Source: Chionis minor
Taxonomy: Eukaryota; Chordata; Aves; Charadriiformes; Chionididae
Assembly: GCA_013398295.1 (NCBI GenBank)
Contig: VZSF01003496.1
Span: 242,674-306,673, forward strand
Direction of reading: 5' to 3'
Length of the DNA stretch: 64,000 bases
Shown here: piece by piece, positions 10,561-24,830 of the stretch
How positions within the stretch are numbered: position 1 is the first letter of the stretch
Layout of the letters: every line of letters begins with the position of its first letter
Notes under the pieces: model-generated
Told to the model about the DNA's origin: nothing
Seen by the model: only the letters and a program-made list of their open reading frames with translations
The model's database searches: none
Position numbers and translations under genes: made by a program

Positions 10561-13500
10561 CAGTCTTGCATACCTAACTGGTCTTGGTTTTTAATCAGAA
10601 ATTCTTTTCACCCCACCCCCCCAGGTCACTTGGACACGATATTTTTGGAAATTTCACTTATTTCTTATCCTGATGAGCCAAAACAATGAACACCAGCACT
10701 ACCAAGTAATCTGATTTTTCAATGAACAAGAAAAGGAAAAGAAGGAAATTCTTTTCTAGAGATACAGCAGCTTATATTTTCCTTTGATAAGGGAAATAAG
10801 AAATACAAAGCAGTATAAAACACAACAGGAACATCTAAGTAGATGTTCATGACGCTTACCTGAATAAGAATTACAAAAATAATTTGTAGGTCATAATTTA
10901 AAAAAATGAGTAAGTGTGAAAAATTTTCTGTATTAAAATGGAGGTTTTAGGTAATTCTTCCAGACGTGACTACCATGCCTTCACACTTAAGTTCAGTGTT
11001 CACAATCTTCAATATTCAAATTAAGATAAATTCTTCCATTTAAAAGCAATAGATTGGAGTTAAAATACATATCTATACATACATATAAGTAGGAGTGCAA
11101 ATTGTGAATGAGTCCTTAAAATAAAGTTATTTACATTATTTCTTTCAAATCTAAGGAGCTCTTTAAACATAATTTGATAGGTAGCAGGAAAAGAAGAATG
11201 GAATTTTTGAAGGAATCTAGTAGAGTTTGAAATTCAATGGGAGAAAGGTACCATATAGTCCTTTAAATCCTTGGAAAATCCTAACCTAAACGGATACTGA
11301 ACAGCAAAGAAAAAATAAAAAAGTGTAAGGGTGAAGTTTGGGCAAACTCAGTATTATAAATCTACCAAGAATACTAAATTGAGTGCTTACAAAGGAGTCT
11401 CAGGAATTTTAAAAAGATTTTTTTCTTCAGTGAAGCAAGTTTCTTTTGCTAGTAGAAGGTATGTTAGTATGAGTTTGCTTTATAAATTAGTAAAACAACC
11501 TTCCCTCAATTATTGTTTTCAGTTCTGGTCACACTCTTTAAAAAAACCCAAAAATGTACAGAACAGACCAAAGGGCTCTAGAGAAGAGCAACAAAAATAA
11601 TCACAGCTAAGAAAAAAATATGAGAGTGAAAACCAGGACATTTTTCTTTAAAGTTGAAGTGCGTAAGAGAAGACACAATAAAGAGATAAAATAGCAAACA
11701 TTTAAGAAAGCAAATTAAGTGCTTCTGTTTACTCTCATAACAGAGGCAGAAAATTGAAAGGAAGTATATTCAAAGCTAAACCCTCCCCACTCTTCTTAAT
11801 CAAAACTAAACAATAATTAATCTGTGAAACGCATTGCCAACAGATATCACAAGAAACAAGGATCTTACTAATATTAACATGGAACTACATGTATCTGTAA
11901 AAATTCCTAACATCTGCAATCGTACTAATTAATTTTAGGAAGGCTTTTTCCCAAAACCAAAAAACCTACATCTCTTCAAGGTATTTTTTTTGTTGTTAGA
12001 AGATGATTATAAGATACATTTTTAACAAAAAACATGCACTTTGTTAGTAGCAAGTGTTTCTCTGAAATGCTGTCTCCACACAAACCCTACTCTGAGTGAT
12101 CAGCATCTTGGTAAAGCAGAGAAACAACAGCCCCCTAGATAAGACTTCCAGAGAAGCTGTGCATCTAATGTAGACCTTGACGCTAAAAATAAGGTGTCTT
12201 AAAAATATTTATGAAGATCCAAAAAAGCACCTCTACAGATTTCAGTACAGAAGCATCTGATACCAGCTGTGACTCACAACAGAATACTACAGTACACAAA
12301 AGATTCATATAATCAAGAGTGGCGATTGTAATTTACTAGCAGTTTGTCTCGTCAGTGGCTTTTTGTTTGTTTTAAAAACAGTGGCTATAACATCGCACAT
12401 TCTCCCCTATTTCTAGCTTTTCATTCTGCCTCCCAATGTTGTCTGACAATGCTCTGCCTAAAACAGAATTGTTTATTTTGCCTTTAAGGTAAAATCAGAA
12501 AACACGCTCTCTTTTGGAGTTAAGGTCAAAGAAGTTAGGGTAGGGTAAGCTGTCTTATAACTTGATAGAACACATTTCCATTGCAGCCTGTCAGCAGTCC
12601 TTACACCTAATACATGGCAGTTTCAAAATATAGACACATTCCACCTTTTTATAAACCACAGCTTTCAGCATTCCTTCATCCACTCACATATACTTTTAAA
12701 AAGACAGAGATCTGAACCAAAACAAAGTTTTAATCTTCTGTGTAGATGTCACTAAACCTAAAGCTTCACTGAAAAATCACTCTAATCCTATAGTGACTCA
12801 AGGGCTTAAGAATTCCAGGAACACACAACGAGCTTTTGCTTACCTGGAAGGCTATATCCCACTCATGAAGGAAAAGTGACTTCTTCGGCATTTGTCAACT
12901 GAAGCCCAGGACAAATCAATTCATTGCTTAGTTTAATACAGTAACAGTGGCACTGGGTTTTAGTCCACTGGAAAAGCACTGATCATAGGTAATTTGTCTG
13001 ATAGTCACATGGTGGTAATCAGTATAACCATACAAAATTTATTATATTACTGTACACTAGCAGAGATTAATAGTAGGTACTTACAGCAATTTAATATTCT
13101 CATGGTCTGGTTTTTTCCACTTCTATGAATTAGTAGTGAAGGACAATGTAGCTGTCATAAAGAAGATTTAAAAATAGAAGAAAACATAATGATTAGCTAG
13201 CTATCATTCCTAAATGATGTGTGCCCTACAAACTAACCTGAAAAGCTTCGAAAATGCCATTTGTAAATTAAGTGAAAGCTTCTAAAAAGCCCCTAAGAAA
13301 TACAGAATCTAGGTTTACGATCAAGATTCAAACCACTAACGTTCTTGCGCTCACTGAGGAAGGAAAAGAACATGCCTACACTACTAAACAGCTTTAAAAT
13401 TCTACCGTTAACTTAAAAGCAGAATAAAAGAACTAGAAAAAGCTTAAAACTGATTATCTACTCACACTTTTCTCAGCAGACTCTCAAAATTATTCCACTT

Positions 13501-14162
13501 CTCTGACCAATGAATAGCCACTACTCTTCTGGAAGAAAAAAAAATAATTAAAAAAAAGTAAAAATCAATGGAACACAGCTCCTCTCCCCAACTCACTCCA
13601 CACCTAGAGCTATTACCTCTTTCATGCCTGATAATCCCTCAGCACATCCTTACTTCCTGTGCCACGAAAACCAGCTAGTAATTGTTTTCTAAACATTTTC
13701 TCCAAAACCATTCATGATGCTACAGGACTTCTGCTACATCTCCCTGCGTGCATTTCTTTTGCAAGCTGCAGAATTCTGGTCTGTTCAGTCTCTCCTTGTA
13801 AGGAACCTGCCCCATGCTGCCCATTATTTTACTGTTGTCTTCCAACTTTTTGGTTTTCTAAAATGCTTTTGTAAGTAAGGGTATTGCTGAGCCAAGATGT
13901 GAACTTCATAACTAGTAAGGCCTTATGTTAGCAGAAGGGTGTCTGGTTTTTTGCTTTCCATTTCTCAAGTTTTACATTTCTGAGTGGCCACTGGGCATAG
14001 CAGCAACACTGAGTTGACATGTTAAAAGAAATATCAAGACTCCCGTCTTGATAGTTAGAACTGAGTTACAATTACTAACCTAAAAGTTTACCTAATGTTG
14101 TTTTCCCTCCCCCATTTTTACGCCAAATTTTTTTCCTTCAGTTGAAAATTCTTGATTTTACG
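10561..14162. other. Intergenic, nothing recognised
   Basis: Unique-looking AT-rich DNA. The only open frames are short ones (for example 11331-11600 and 13659-13874) without protein-like character. Confidence 0.7.
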
Positions 14163-14320
14163 GGCTATGCAGTGGTAAATCTGTAGACTATACTAGCCTC
14201 TGATACCTAAATCTCGTGTGATTTTGGGCAGGTCACAATCTCCTTGTTGAGTTTTCTGTCCTCCCCAGTGGGGATAATATCAGCCCGATTTATGAGGTTT
14301 GCAAGCGTGCATGATCCCAC
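14163..14320 (+). mobile_element. MIR-like SINE, sense orientation
   Basis: The stretch contains the MIR order of blocks: a GCAGTGGTAAATCTGTAGAC start (compare TAGTGGTTAAGAGC), GTGTGATTTTGGGCAGGTCA near 14217 (compare GTGTGACCTTGGGCAAGTCA), then GTGGGGATAATATCAGCC near 14269 and ATGAGGTTTGCAAG. It is the most complete MIR-like copy in the window. Confidence 0.7.
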
Positions 14321-17300
14321 AGATGTGTTCCAACAACAGCATTGTAAAAATACTATCAAACTAACAAACTATGCTACATATTAAGCTCCATAATGTTGAA
14401 AGGAGGTGGGAGAGGAGGTATTTGGATTTTGATAGCTTTTATATCATAATAAAGATGGAGGGATAGCAGTTTTGGAACTTGTTGATATGCATGGAACTCC
14501 AGAAGCTCCTGTTCTTTCACTGCATTGCATCTATCATGGCTATTCTCTTCCAAGACATAGAAAAATGATTCAGCAGAAATTGAAGTTCCTCATTTCTATG
14601 CTGCAAGGGCTCATATTCATTTTCAGGGCAGTTCACAGCCTCAGAAAGATAGTTATTGTTAGCATGGACCATTCCTGAAACCTGAGATGCCCTGCTGAGG
14701 ACACTCCATCAACAAAATCACAGATGTCCTGCTCTTGTGTAAGTGATGCCCTGCTGTCCTCACAGCCTATTAGATTGCTCCAAGAAAATGTGCCCCATGT
14801 CACTTAGTGCTTCTGAACTCTGAATTTTTTGCTGCTTGCTGCCATAAGGTGTAACACAGTTCTCTCCCTTTTCTCTCCAGGTGGCAGTGTTCTCTACATA
14901 CAGTGGAGAAAGGACTCTGAAGTAGTCTACTACATCTCTACTGGCAGAAAGACCCTTTTAGATTTCTTATACCTTTACTTGAAAATTTACGTACTGCAAC
15001 TATTATCCAGTTCTAGCAGAAGTAGGAAAGAAAAACTCAATCCCCCAGCACCGATCACAAAAAAGTAGTGGTTTGGATTTTTTTAAACAGGTTAATTTTT
15101 AGCATTCCTTCCATGGAAATAATGTGAAACAATAGAGGTAGTTAAAATAAATGTCACAGATAGATCTAGTGACTATTTACAACTAGAGCTGCTGTCATTG
15201 TTTTTCTTGAATTTTGAACTCTAAATTGCTTGCACAGACAAACTAATCATCTTGGGTTCTAGCATTATGTTTTCAGTCAAAAAGACCAAAAGAGAGTAGG
15301 GAAAATTTCAAAGCAAAATGGAGTAACTATGACACCCGCCAACTGCAATCTCTATCCCTCCCACTGTTTCATATTCAGAGAACTTTGTATTTCTTTCTAA
15401 GTTTCAGCCTGAGCCATAAGTTTGTATGTATCCAGCCTAAAGTCTGACTACATTTCAGCATTTGAATTTTTTTCCTCTGGAAATATGTATTAAGTGGTGT
15501 AAAATGACATAATAGTTCTCGGAGCCAAAAGCCATCTTCAGCAGTAGATATAAAGCTTCTAAAAATATTAAAATAAATTATCTAAGTGCATATTATTCTT
15601 ACATTCCAATTTAAGCAGAGTTTGCTACTTTAGGCAGTCTCAGTGGAAAGAATAAAAGGAGAGGAGAGGGCTATGTTTCAGTTTAGTTTCACTTCAGTGA
15701 CTGCTGTTTCTCATTTAACAGAAAATCTTTTTCAATTCAGCTGTTTCTTGCACTTTTTTATGTTCATCAGCTCTTTCTCAGTCTAAGTAAAAACAGGTTG
15801 GAGGTTGTTGTAAAACAGATTAAATCACCACAGCAAATAGTTTGGGCATTTTCCCTTCAACTCCTCCAATTTTTCCTGAGAGACTGCTCTTTTGAGGCAT
15901 TATTTTTCTCCACCCATTTTTCTGCATACCTTCTCAGTAAATTAACCACTAAATTAAAACACATCTCTCTAATCAGAGCAATAACATTAAGAAATTACCA
16001 CATATTTTTAACTCTAAGGGCAGAAATTTACTTTAAATGAGCTATTCTGATTTCCATGTCGCAGACACAGAATTTCAGTCTTTAATTCCAGCAATTTGTT
16101 ATATGCCTCATATAGGCTCACATACTTTACAGTAAGGCAATTCAGACCTTGTCTGAAGACTTTTTAAGAAAGAAAAGCCATCCCTTTCTCTGGTTGCTCG
16201 TTTCACAGTTTTCAGTTATGAATTTATTCTGCTTGAGGTTCTAGTCCTTGCTGTGTTGGCGTTAAAGAGACTTTAGTAGACAAACCTTGATCCAATGAGG
16301 TTATTTGTACACTAATAGTTATCCTATTAAGTTCTTTCTTAGTAGCTCAGCAAGCCAACCTTGAAGTCTCTAATTTACAGGTGTTTCTCTAGCCTGACTC
16401 CCAGCTGAAGCTCTTCTCTACCTTCTGCAAGCTCTTCAACATTGTTTACAATTTAAATACTAGAATTAATGAGAACACACTGTAGAATGAAAAATTAAAA
16501 CATACCAGCCTCAGCGGTGTACAAAGTAATTTTAAAATTATTATCAAATTTATCCTATATTACATAGGATATTACATATTTGCTGGGAGTTTCTGTTGAG
16601 CCATTTACTACCATTATTTTCAAAGCCTTTTCAAAGTCACTTCCTTCCTGGACATAGTGTCCATTCTGTAGTTATAACCTATTTTCCCTGTTCTACAAGA
16701 ATACATTTGACTACAGCAGCATTAACCTGTAGTTTATTATAATGGCGAACGCTTACCATTACAAGCTGTATTACGATGCATAATGGCTCTGTCCTTGTCA
16801 ATGCTTATTAAGCCATAATCATTTTGTCAGTGGCAAATGTTCTGAGTGGTGGTACAATATTTATGTTACATTATTGATAAGAATATTGAAGAACATAATA
16901 CTTTTCTACCCTTCCAGAAATACTGCCTTCAAAGATCATTTCCCATTGTTAGCTCCTTTGTGAGGTCTCTTAGCTGATTTAAACACATTTTACATGTTTT
17001 CTGTTCGTAATACTCAGATAATTTGTTGTGTTCTAGCAAAGCCAACGACTTCCATCTAAAATAGATATTACATCTGTACAAATACCTTTATGAACATTAA
17101 TCTTGAAGAATGATATAAGATTCATCTAATGATACTTGTCATCCATAATACAGAGATGACTGTCAAAAGGAATGGAATTCCCTACAAACTTTTTCTTTTC
17201 CATTCTTTGCCTGGGATTACTCAAGTTAATCAGCCTATAAGTAATTCAAAACCAATCCCAGACTCTACTATCAAACAAAAACTAGAAATTGAGTCTGGTA

Positions 17301-20300
17301 GAAAAAGAGCAAATAAACACTTACAAAAGATCTTATTTACAATTATGGGACTCATAAAAATGGAAATATAATTACTAATATTTATTTCTACCGTGTATAC
17401 ATTCAATTCTAAACAAGGGTCAAAAATGAATGCATCACGCTAAAACTGAATTCTGTAGGCTAAGTTTATATGTGAATAGCACTTAAGAAGCTAAGAACGC
17501 AACAAAAATTTGTTAGAAATACTGCAGACAAGTTACATGAAATTAGGCAAGTATAATTTTGCAAAAAGTTAGAGTAAGACTTGAAAGTATTTTAAGAACA
17601 GAACAAGCTTCTTCCTAGGAAGTTCTACACATTTCAAGAAAAGCTCAATGGAAGGAAGCTCACTAAGCTTGTTCTAAAAACAGAACTGTATACAGACAAA
17701 ATGGGTACTGTAGATGAAATATAAATTGAACTACTACAGCATTTGTATATGCTGTTCAAATTAATATTAGCATTTTTAAAAAATAGTATTAACAGAATTC
17801 TTCATTTTATTTTAGACGTACCTTTCTTTTTTGACCAGCTTTCAGTTTTATATTAATCCTACTAAACTACTGCCACTTAAATGTCTGTGTGTGATGAAAC
17901 AAACCTGGTGCATAGACTGACAGATAATATTTTCATATAGCTAAAGTTTTAGAATTTTGTGGTATGTTTCTAAAACATCCAAGTATTCTTTTTCATTATC
18001 TGAATACTCACAAAATTGCTGCTGAAAAATAAGAGTTAGCCAAATCCTACCCAGATGACACTATGCATCCGTGTATTTTCTCATTCTCTTTGATGAACAC
18101 CGAGCAGACAACGCAGCCATCTGGTCAGGGAGAAAGAAATTGTGTAAAAATGAGATATGCGTGTGTAAATAAAAGATTGATGAATGAAGCCCTGAAAGCT
18201 GAGATGAAAGTGAAGCAGAACAGACAGGTAAATCATTCTGATACTTATGTTAGTGCTGAAATTATGTTCCTCTACTTTCTATTTTTTTTTCTGCTGACAG
18301 CAGTGCAGGTGACAAAAAATACTTTCAATTTTGCTGCTGACACAAGTGCTGGAGGTTAGCAAACTGTTTTAGTTCTGTTGCTGAGAAAGCATGCCTTAGT
18401 CAGGAAGAAGCGAGAAAGTTTTGTTGCTTCAGTTTTAATTACTTGTGCTGTATCCACAAACTAGTGTGCTGGTGGTTATTTAGCTCCGAAGCTCCAACTA
18501 CAGCACTACCTACAAGCCAATCTAGGATGGCGCGCCAAAACTAAAGCCGAGTTTAGAAAAACCTAACAGTTCCGAACCTCCTTAACTCAGATGCAAAGGG
18601 CTAAATGTATCTTCTTGCACAGTTTCAGAAGTGTTCTTAAGCGAGATTCCTTCCCTGACAACTCTGAATTTTCTGGTGTTAAAGTATGTTTAAATAAAAT
18701 ATTTTACAGACAAGCTTCACCTAAGAGCCCACTAGACTGAAAGTGTAATTAGGATCTGTTTTTTCATATGAAAATCAAATGATACAGTATCTAATGAACT
18801 CATTTAGAAACTGAAGAACCCTACTTCATGCAACTCCTATTTCAGCCTGAGATAAACAGTCTCTAAAACCCACTTTCTTTATCATCACGTAACTCAGTGT
18901 TTCCCAGTCTTCTTTTCACTACAATTACTCTGTAAGACTGTTTTTAAATGGTAAGTTTGCATTTTCTCAATGAACAAAAAAGATGGTGGTATGCAAAAAG
19001 CCCACTACAACTCCTTTTTCATATAAATAATCAGTCTGGCATTACTGAGTATACCTAGAACTACATCACTACAAGGAGTAATAAATGTTAACTACTCACC
19101 TAACATCTGAAATATCCACTGCTGATTTGTTGATGTATTGGGCATTATATGAATTTAAAGCCAACAGCAGACCTCAGTTCACTAACGGTTTGCGTAACTT
19201 TAATGAAACAAGACTCTGAATGAGCCTGAATAATGAAACTTCTGGATCAGCAGTATCAATCTTATTTCTTAGTTTATTAAGTATCTCATATGGTACTTGA
19301 TATTTAGTGTAAATTATATAACCATGCAAATCAACATGTTTATGAAGTTAAGCCTTTTTGATTGACATTTTCATATTCTGTGGATATTAGTTCCCTTATA
19401 GTTTAGGATAACAGACATTTTTTAAAGAATGACCTAAGCCAAATCCATACCACCTACAATTTCAAAGATGCAGGAGTCTGAAAATTAAGGTACACAGAAC
19501 TTCAGAGCTATAAAGTGACAGAATTCAGTCCTTCTGGCTCAAAAATCACAGGCTTCTACCATTAGATCCAGAAGATTTTTTCCAACAGCTGTCTGCAGTA
19601 GCACATCCACTGCAACTGAGCAGCTCCAAGTCAATTTAAAAAAGCAAGAACATATACTATGCATATCACTTCATTTGCCAGAATACTAAGTTTTCAAAGG
19701 CAGAAGCAAGCATTTGGTACCAGCCTCTTCTCTGACTGAAGTCAGTCATCTAATTCTAAATTAAAACTTTGTAAAAAAATCTTGTATTTTATGTTTTTTT
19801 ACATACTATGTTACTGCGCTTACTATAGCTATATTAATTATATAAAAAAATAAAGCCAATTACTGACAGTTTTTGCTTAACAGGTTAGCAAAACAACCAA
19901 ATGTATCAAAACTAAGCCTTTGGATTACTAGGTAACATCAGTAATAACTTTTAAATATTTTTTTTTGAACTTATAACAGTAGATACATTAAAGATTCAGA
20001 ATGCATACAATCATTTAAAAAATACACTTATAATAAAGATTTGGGAGGAGATTTCAGTAAGGAGTGTATGATTTTGCCATATTTCTTAACATAAAATGAA
20101 TAAACATGCTATTTTGCTTAAACCAGACATGTAACAATCATCACGTGTAAGACGAGGGCTTAGCTAAAAACTCAATTCCACCTGTGCTTGTTATATACAC
20201 TCCAAATTATATACCACCAGTAAAAAAAGGTAAACTTCAGAATATGAAGCCAGCATTTCTACCCATACATCCATTCTAAAGATAATATGTACAAAATACA

Positions 20301-21565
20301 GTATTACCTGTCAACAATAAAAAGCATTTTAAAAATTATTGTTAATTTTGGCTAGAGGAGTAAGGAACATTCAGAATAGCAGCACTTGCATGCTGAAGCC
20401 TTCATAATGTGGTTGTGTTAAGGTGCACAATGCATTTGTAGGAACTTCACGTATGTTATAGCACCATATCAAGAAGGAAGAGAAAACCTATTGTTAATAA
20501 CTTCTCTAGCGTGTAGGGCTGCTTACTCAAGACCTTGGCACCAGGGAGAATTCAGTATCAATTGTAATCACTATTTTTGTTTTGAACTGTTAGGAAAGAG
20601 ACAACAAATATAAAAACACGTGGAAGCTTATTACTGAAGGAACTGATGCTATGGAATGGTGAAGAGCAGCTGTCATATTCTATCACTTACTGACACATAC
20701 CACAGATAGCTGTGGATGACATTTAGCAATGCATGAAATGCCAGAATAATGAAAATTACTTCTACCGATGTCAATCAGCTACTGCCTCCTCAAGTCTGTA
20801 TTTTCCTTCAGAGTTTTTAATGCACATTTTCATCTTACAGTAAATATCAAATATTGTCTTGCTCTTTAGATGCAACAGGCATGCTCCCTTCATGCTGCAA
20901 AGTGTCAACAGGAAACAGAAATCTCCCGAACACTGGTAAAAACAAGTGTCCCCTGAGTAACTGCTTAAGCTTTTAAGTATGAACCCCCTATGCCTTCAGA
21001 GTTCATTCACATCTATGACAGGGAAAGAAACACCCGAGGTATACACACTTCCTTGCTTATGATCAATACTGGGACAGCTAGCAGGCTTTACCTTGTTTTC
21101 AGTAGTTCACAATCCTATCGCATGCTGCTTAAAAAACAGAGGTGAAAAGCCCCAGAACCCTACTGCAAAAGAACAGAGTCCCTGTTCGCACGTTTGACAG
21201 GCAACTTTGAGCCATAGCTTTATGTCTGTCCTTGCCACAGCTTTTCCAAAGTGTAAGCATGCCGTAACATTCTCCCCCTAAAAATAATTGAATATTTGTC
21301 AGATACCTCAGTAAAAACAAATACCACAGCTTGTTTATTTAAACAAAACAAAACACTTTTTACATTTGGGAACAGACATTTACCACACCAGCTTCCATCT
21401 AGGCATTAACATCAGCAGTAACGCAAAGCTCTTGAACAAAACATACTACAGGCTTCTCCTTGATGGAGAAATGCTACATGACCATACAAATCACTATAGA
21501 AATAAAAGGTATAGAGTAACTTATCTCTAATTTTAGCTAGAAGGAAAAAATGGGAACAATGCTTT
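14321..21565. other. Intergenic, nothing recognised
   Basis: AT-rich DNA with one short inverted repeat at 16551-16571. No exon-like segment or mobile element could be supported. Confidence 0.7.
16551..16571. repeat. Short inverted repeat (8-bp arms)
   Basis: TATCCTAT at 16551-16558 and ATAGGATA at 16564-16571 are perfect reverse complements with a 5-base loop. It is AT-rich and probably of no function. Confidence 0.6.
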
Positions 21566-21665
21566 AATCTGGGCTCTACCATTTGTTCCTTTTATGGCTG
21601 CAGGGAAATCAATTAACTTCTTCAATCTGTTTTTGCCTGTTATAAAACAGATACTGGGAATCAGG
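21566..21665 (+). mobile_element. MIR-like SINE fragment, sense orientation
   Basis: CTGGGCTCTACCATTTGTTC, then GGGAAATCAATTAACTTCTT, then TATAAAACAGATACTGGGA follow the MIR order (CTCTGCCACTTAC, GGGCAAGTCACTTAACCTC, TGTAAAATGGGGATA). It is strongly diverged. Confidence 0.5.
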
Positions 21666-21884
21666 CATCATATCAAGACAAAAATCAGAAGAACGATAAA
21701 GGTGGCAAAGAAGCATAATTATCATTAATCCCATGGAATGGAAAGGGAATACTCTCCTGAACTTCCCGAAACAAAAATGAAAAGGATTATTTTCTTCAAG
21801 AAAAGTGGCAAAACACACAATTAACCAGTAATAATGTGGGAGTCACCTGGCACATTATTTAATACAGCACCATGAAGTTTACCA

Positions 21885-22000
21885 GACATTACTAAAACGG
21901 AGAAAGACACAGTCCCTACCTTGAAAAACTCAAAACAATGTAAGTCAAATGGATAAGAGGCAGGCGACCGTAGGGAGGGCAGGTGGCTGTAAAGCAGCTA
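21885..22000. repeat. Possible ancient repeat fragment
   Basis: ACAGTCCCTACCTTGAAAAA followed by an AAAACAATGTAAGTCAAATGG block recalls a phrase common to old vertebrate interspersed repeats ('cagtccctgccctgaagagc'). I cannot name the family. Confidence 0.25.
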
Positions 22001-24559
22001 TATTATCTTGTGAGGGCTGGAATGCAGTACAGGAGTTTTCCCTGTTAGATAATGCACCAAGTTACATGTAGTTTAGTTAGTATCTTGAATTCAGACATAT
22101 TTATACTAAAGAAAATTTGTAATTTTATGAATCAGTTTTAAAAGGCAAAGCCTGCAATAATGCATAAAAGGAAAACCAAAAAAAGGGCAAACTGGATCAG
22201 TCTGGCGTAATCATGGTAAAAAGAATTAATAAACACACCCAGAGAATATAGGAACGGAGGAGAGTCGAAAGTTGTGCAGAGCTTGAAGATTCAGGTAGTT
22301 AACAGTGCCAAGAGTAGGAAAGCAAGGTAAAACTTGCTATTGACATTGACAAAGCACTCAAAAACTCTGTGACCAAAGAGCACAACAAGCCAACATGTGT
22401 GGTCACAGCCAAAACATGCCACCACCTATCTGAGCAAGAGCCTGAGTAACAGCCAGCCGTACTATGAAATCAAAGGGTATGGGCGGAAAAGGATTCTTTT
22501 TTTGTAAAAGGAATTCTGCTTTGGTTGTATTAAATGTCACTTGATGTCAGGACCTCCAAGACACCAATTCTCTAATTCAATCTTTTGTGCCCCTCAATCT
22601 CCCAGTTCGAGACGTAGGACTGGGAAGGGAAATTTCCAAGAAGCCTGAAGGAACAGGGCAAGGAAGGAGCAAAGTAAGGGTGACTGGTGGAAGGATGAAT
22701 ATATTGGACTAAATGACACTGAAAGGCTCATAGCTATACAACGCTTGAGCAAGAAGAGAGGCTAATGGGATTTATTAAGCCAGCCTGCCGTCTCTAGGAT
22801 GGCCGTACCTAAAGGCTGAAATGGGTAGCATGGCTCACCACTCCCTTTGCTCTCCCTCCGAGTGCTGTGTTCAAACATACATTAAAAACAGAAATGAATG
22901 AGGAACGAAGGTGTCCTCTTCCCTTACTGGGATTTCTTTACCCCCTGAATTGAAGAAAAAAAGCCCCTCAAACCAGTCAGAACAACCAACGCACATGCTA
23001 AACCAGCAGCTTATCAAGCCTTTTGCTGTTTTCCTTCACAGGACTTCTCTTATCCTCCTCTTTGCTCCCAGGCACATAAAAAAAATGTAATAGAACCACT
23101 GTGAACAAAGCATCTTTATTTACTAAGTTTTTGCAGAGTATACAGTAAGAAGAGAAGTGGTCAAGAAGCAAATGCAGCCTGGGTAGACGACTTACCAAGT
23201 AGAAAAACTAAACATTGTGATCTGATATTATGCCAACAGTTTCAGATAAATGTGTTTCTGATGATTTTGAGCATTTGCTTTTAAAACAGAACGTGTTGTT
23301 GAAAACAACTGTAGATGCTGTAGAAACATATTTTACATGGAAAGGCTTTGCAAAATTATATAATCTGTAAAAACTGAGAAATTTGGCCTCTGTTCGCTTT
23401 TCTTCCCTTCCTCATAGTTATTACTGCCTCATTATACAGTCATTTGTACAATGTTTTGGCAGACGTTTACTATTGCATAAATTAAAGTCACTGAATCTAG
23501 TTTTGCCTACAGGTCTTTATGAAAATACCAGCAACATTTTTATTTGAATGTCAAAGTTTGTCAACCATTAAACTGATTGATTTTTCATTATGCAATTCAA
23601 CAGAAGAAGCAATCTCCAGTCTGTATGCAACATTACCCTGAGAAAAATACACATCTTTGAAAAATCCTTCCTGCTTATTTAAAGAAAAAGTCTCTTCACA
23701 AAGGAACTACATTTTAAGGCTGGCTTCATCCATTTTATTAATATACTAGCAACAGATACAACGCTGTAACTCAATTCAGCGAAAAAATGAATTCATCTGT
23801 GGTAATCCAGAAATTCCAATAATCCTTTAAAAACCTTTCTAAGTGAATTTATAAGAAAAATATCTATTGATTTCAGTAAGAATAGTTTTAAGTCCTGCAG
23901 TGTGAAGCTACCCTGGCGTTCGTAACACCAACCCAACTCCATACCGTACAGATGCTCCTTCAAAGAGCAGCTCAGTACAAGCTTTCCTGGAGGAAGCCTC
24001 TCTCAGCCCAGCATTGCAGAGACGCCAGTCAAGTTCAGTCAACAATTTTCTTACCTAGTTTAGTGCTCGGTCTTCTTTCCAAAATCACCAAGGACGGCAG
24101 CCACAGAAATGCCTGGAAGAAACTCAAAACGTACCTCAGATTCCTTGAAAAATCCATAAAATTCCAAAATTTACATCCAGAATTGCATTTTGTTTTGCCT
24201 GTGGAGGATGAGCTGGTCATCAGTGGTCCATCACTTCAGCTCCTGTGGAGCTGAAAACAGTAAGTACAGGCTGGACGCTGAGGTGCTGTAACAGCACTTT
24301 CCACTTGGCAGTGACCACTCGTGGTCAGAAAAGCCATTATTTATTGACTGCGAAGCTTCGGAGACTCAGAGGAGCCACCCAAAACCCAGGCCTTCGCTTG
24401 TGCCATCCTGCATGGCAGTGCACCACAAACTTAGTTTACTTGTTTGTATTTTCTCAAAAAAGGCAGTGACAAGGTCAAATGTAACCACCTAGGAAGAAGG
24501 GGCACTATTTCTCCCTGTGGAGTAACTGTGTATGTACTGGACAGAAGAGTCATCATGAA

Positions 24560-24830
24560 GGCAAGACAGATGGGAGAGGAGCGCCAAGTCCTTCAGCACA
24601 GGAGCTGAGAGGACGGGGAGCAGAGACACGCAGACCCTCACCCTCAGCGCCCTACGGACATACCCGTTCCCACCTCCCAAAGGCCCAGGAGTGCCATCCC
24701 GGGCCTCCGGCTGCTGGTGCCGCAACCCAGGCCATGCCATTGGCAGCGGTGGCCTTCAGCCCCATCTGGTGAGCATCCACCATCAGCCTCATTGGCCTGG
24801 CACCATTAAACCTCCTTGACTGCGTCTGAC
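24560..24830. other. GC-richer patch of unknown nature
   Basis: About 270 bases are clearly richer in G+C than the flanks, but CpG is only moderate. A minus-strand open frame (24489-24740) crosses it, low-complexity and unlike any protein I recognise. It may be an eroded retroelement or old CpG block. Confidence 0.3.
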
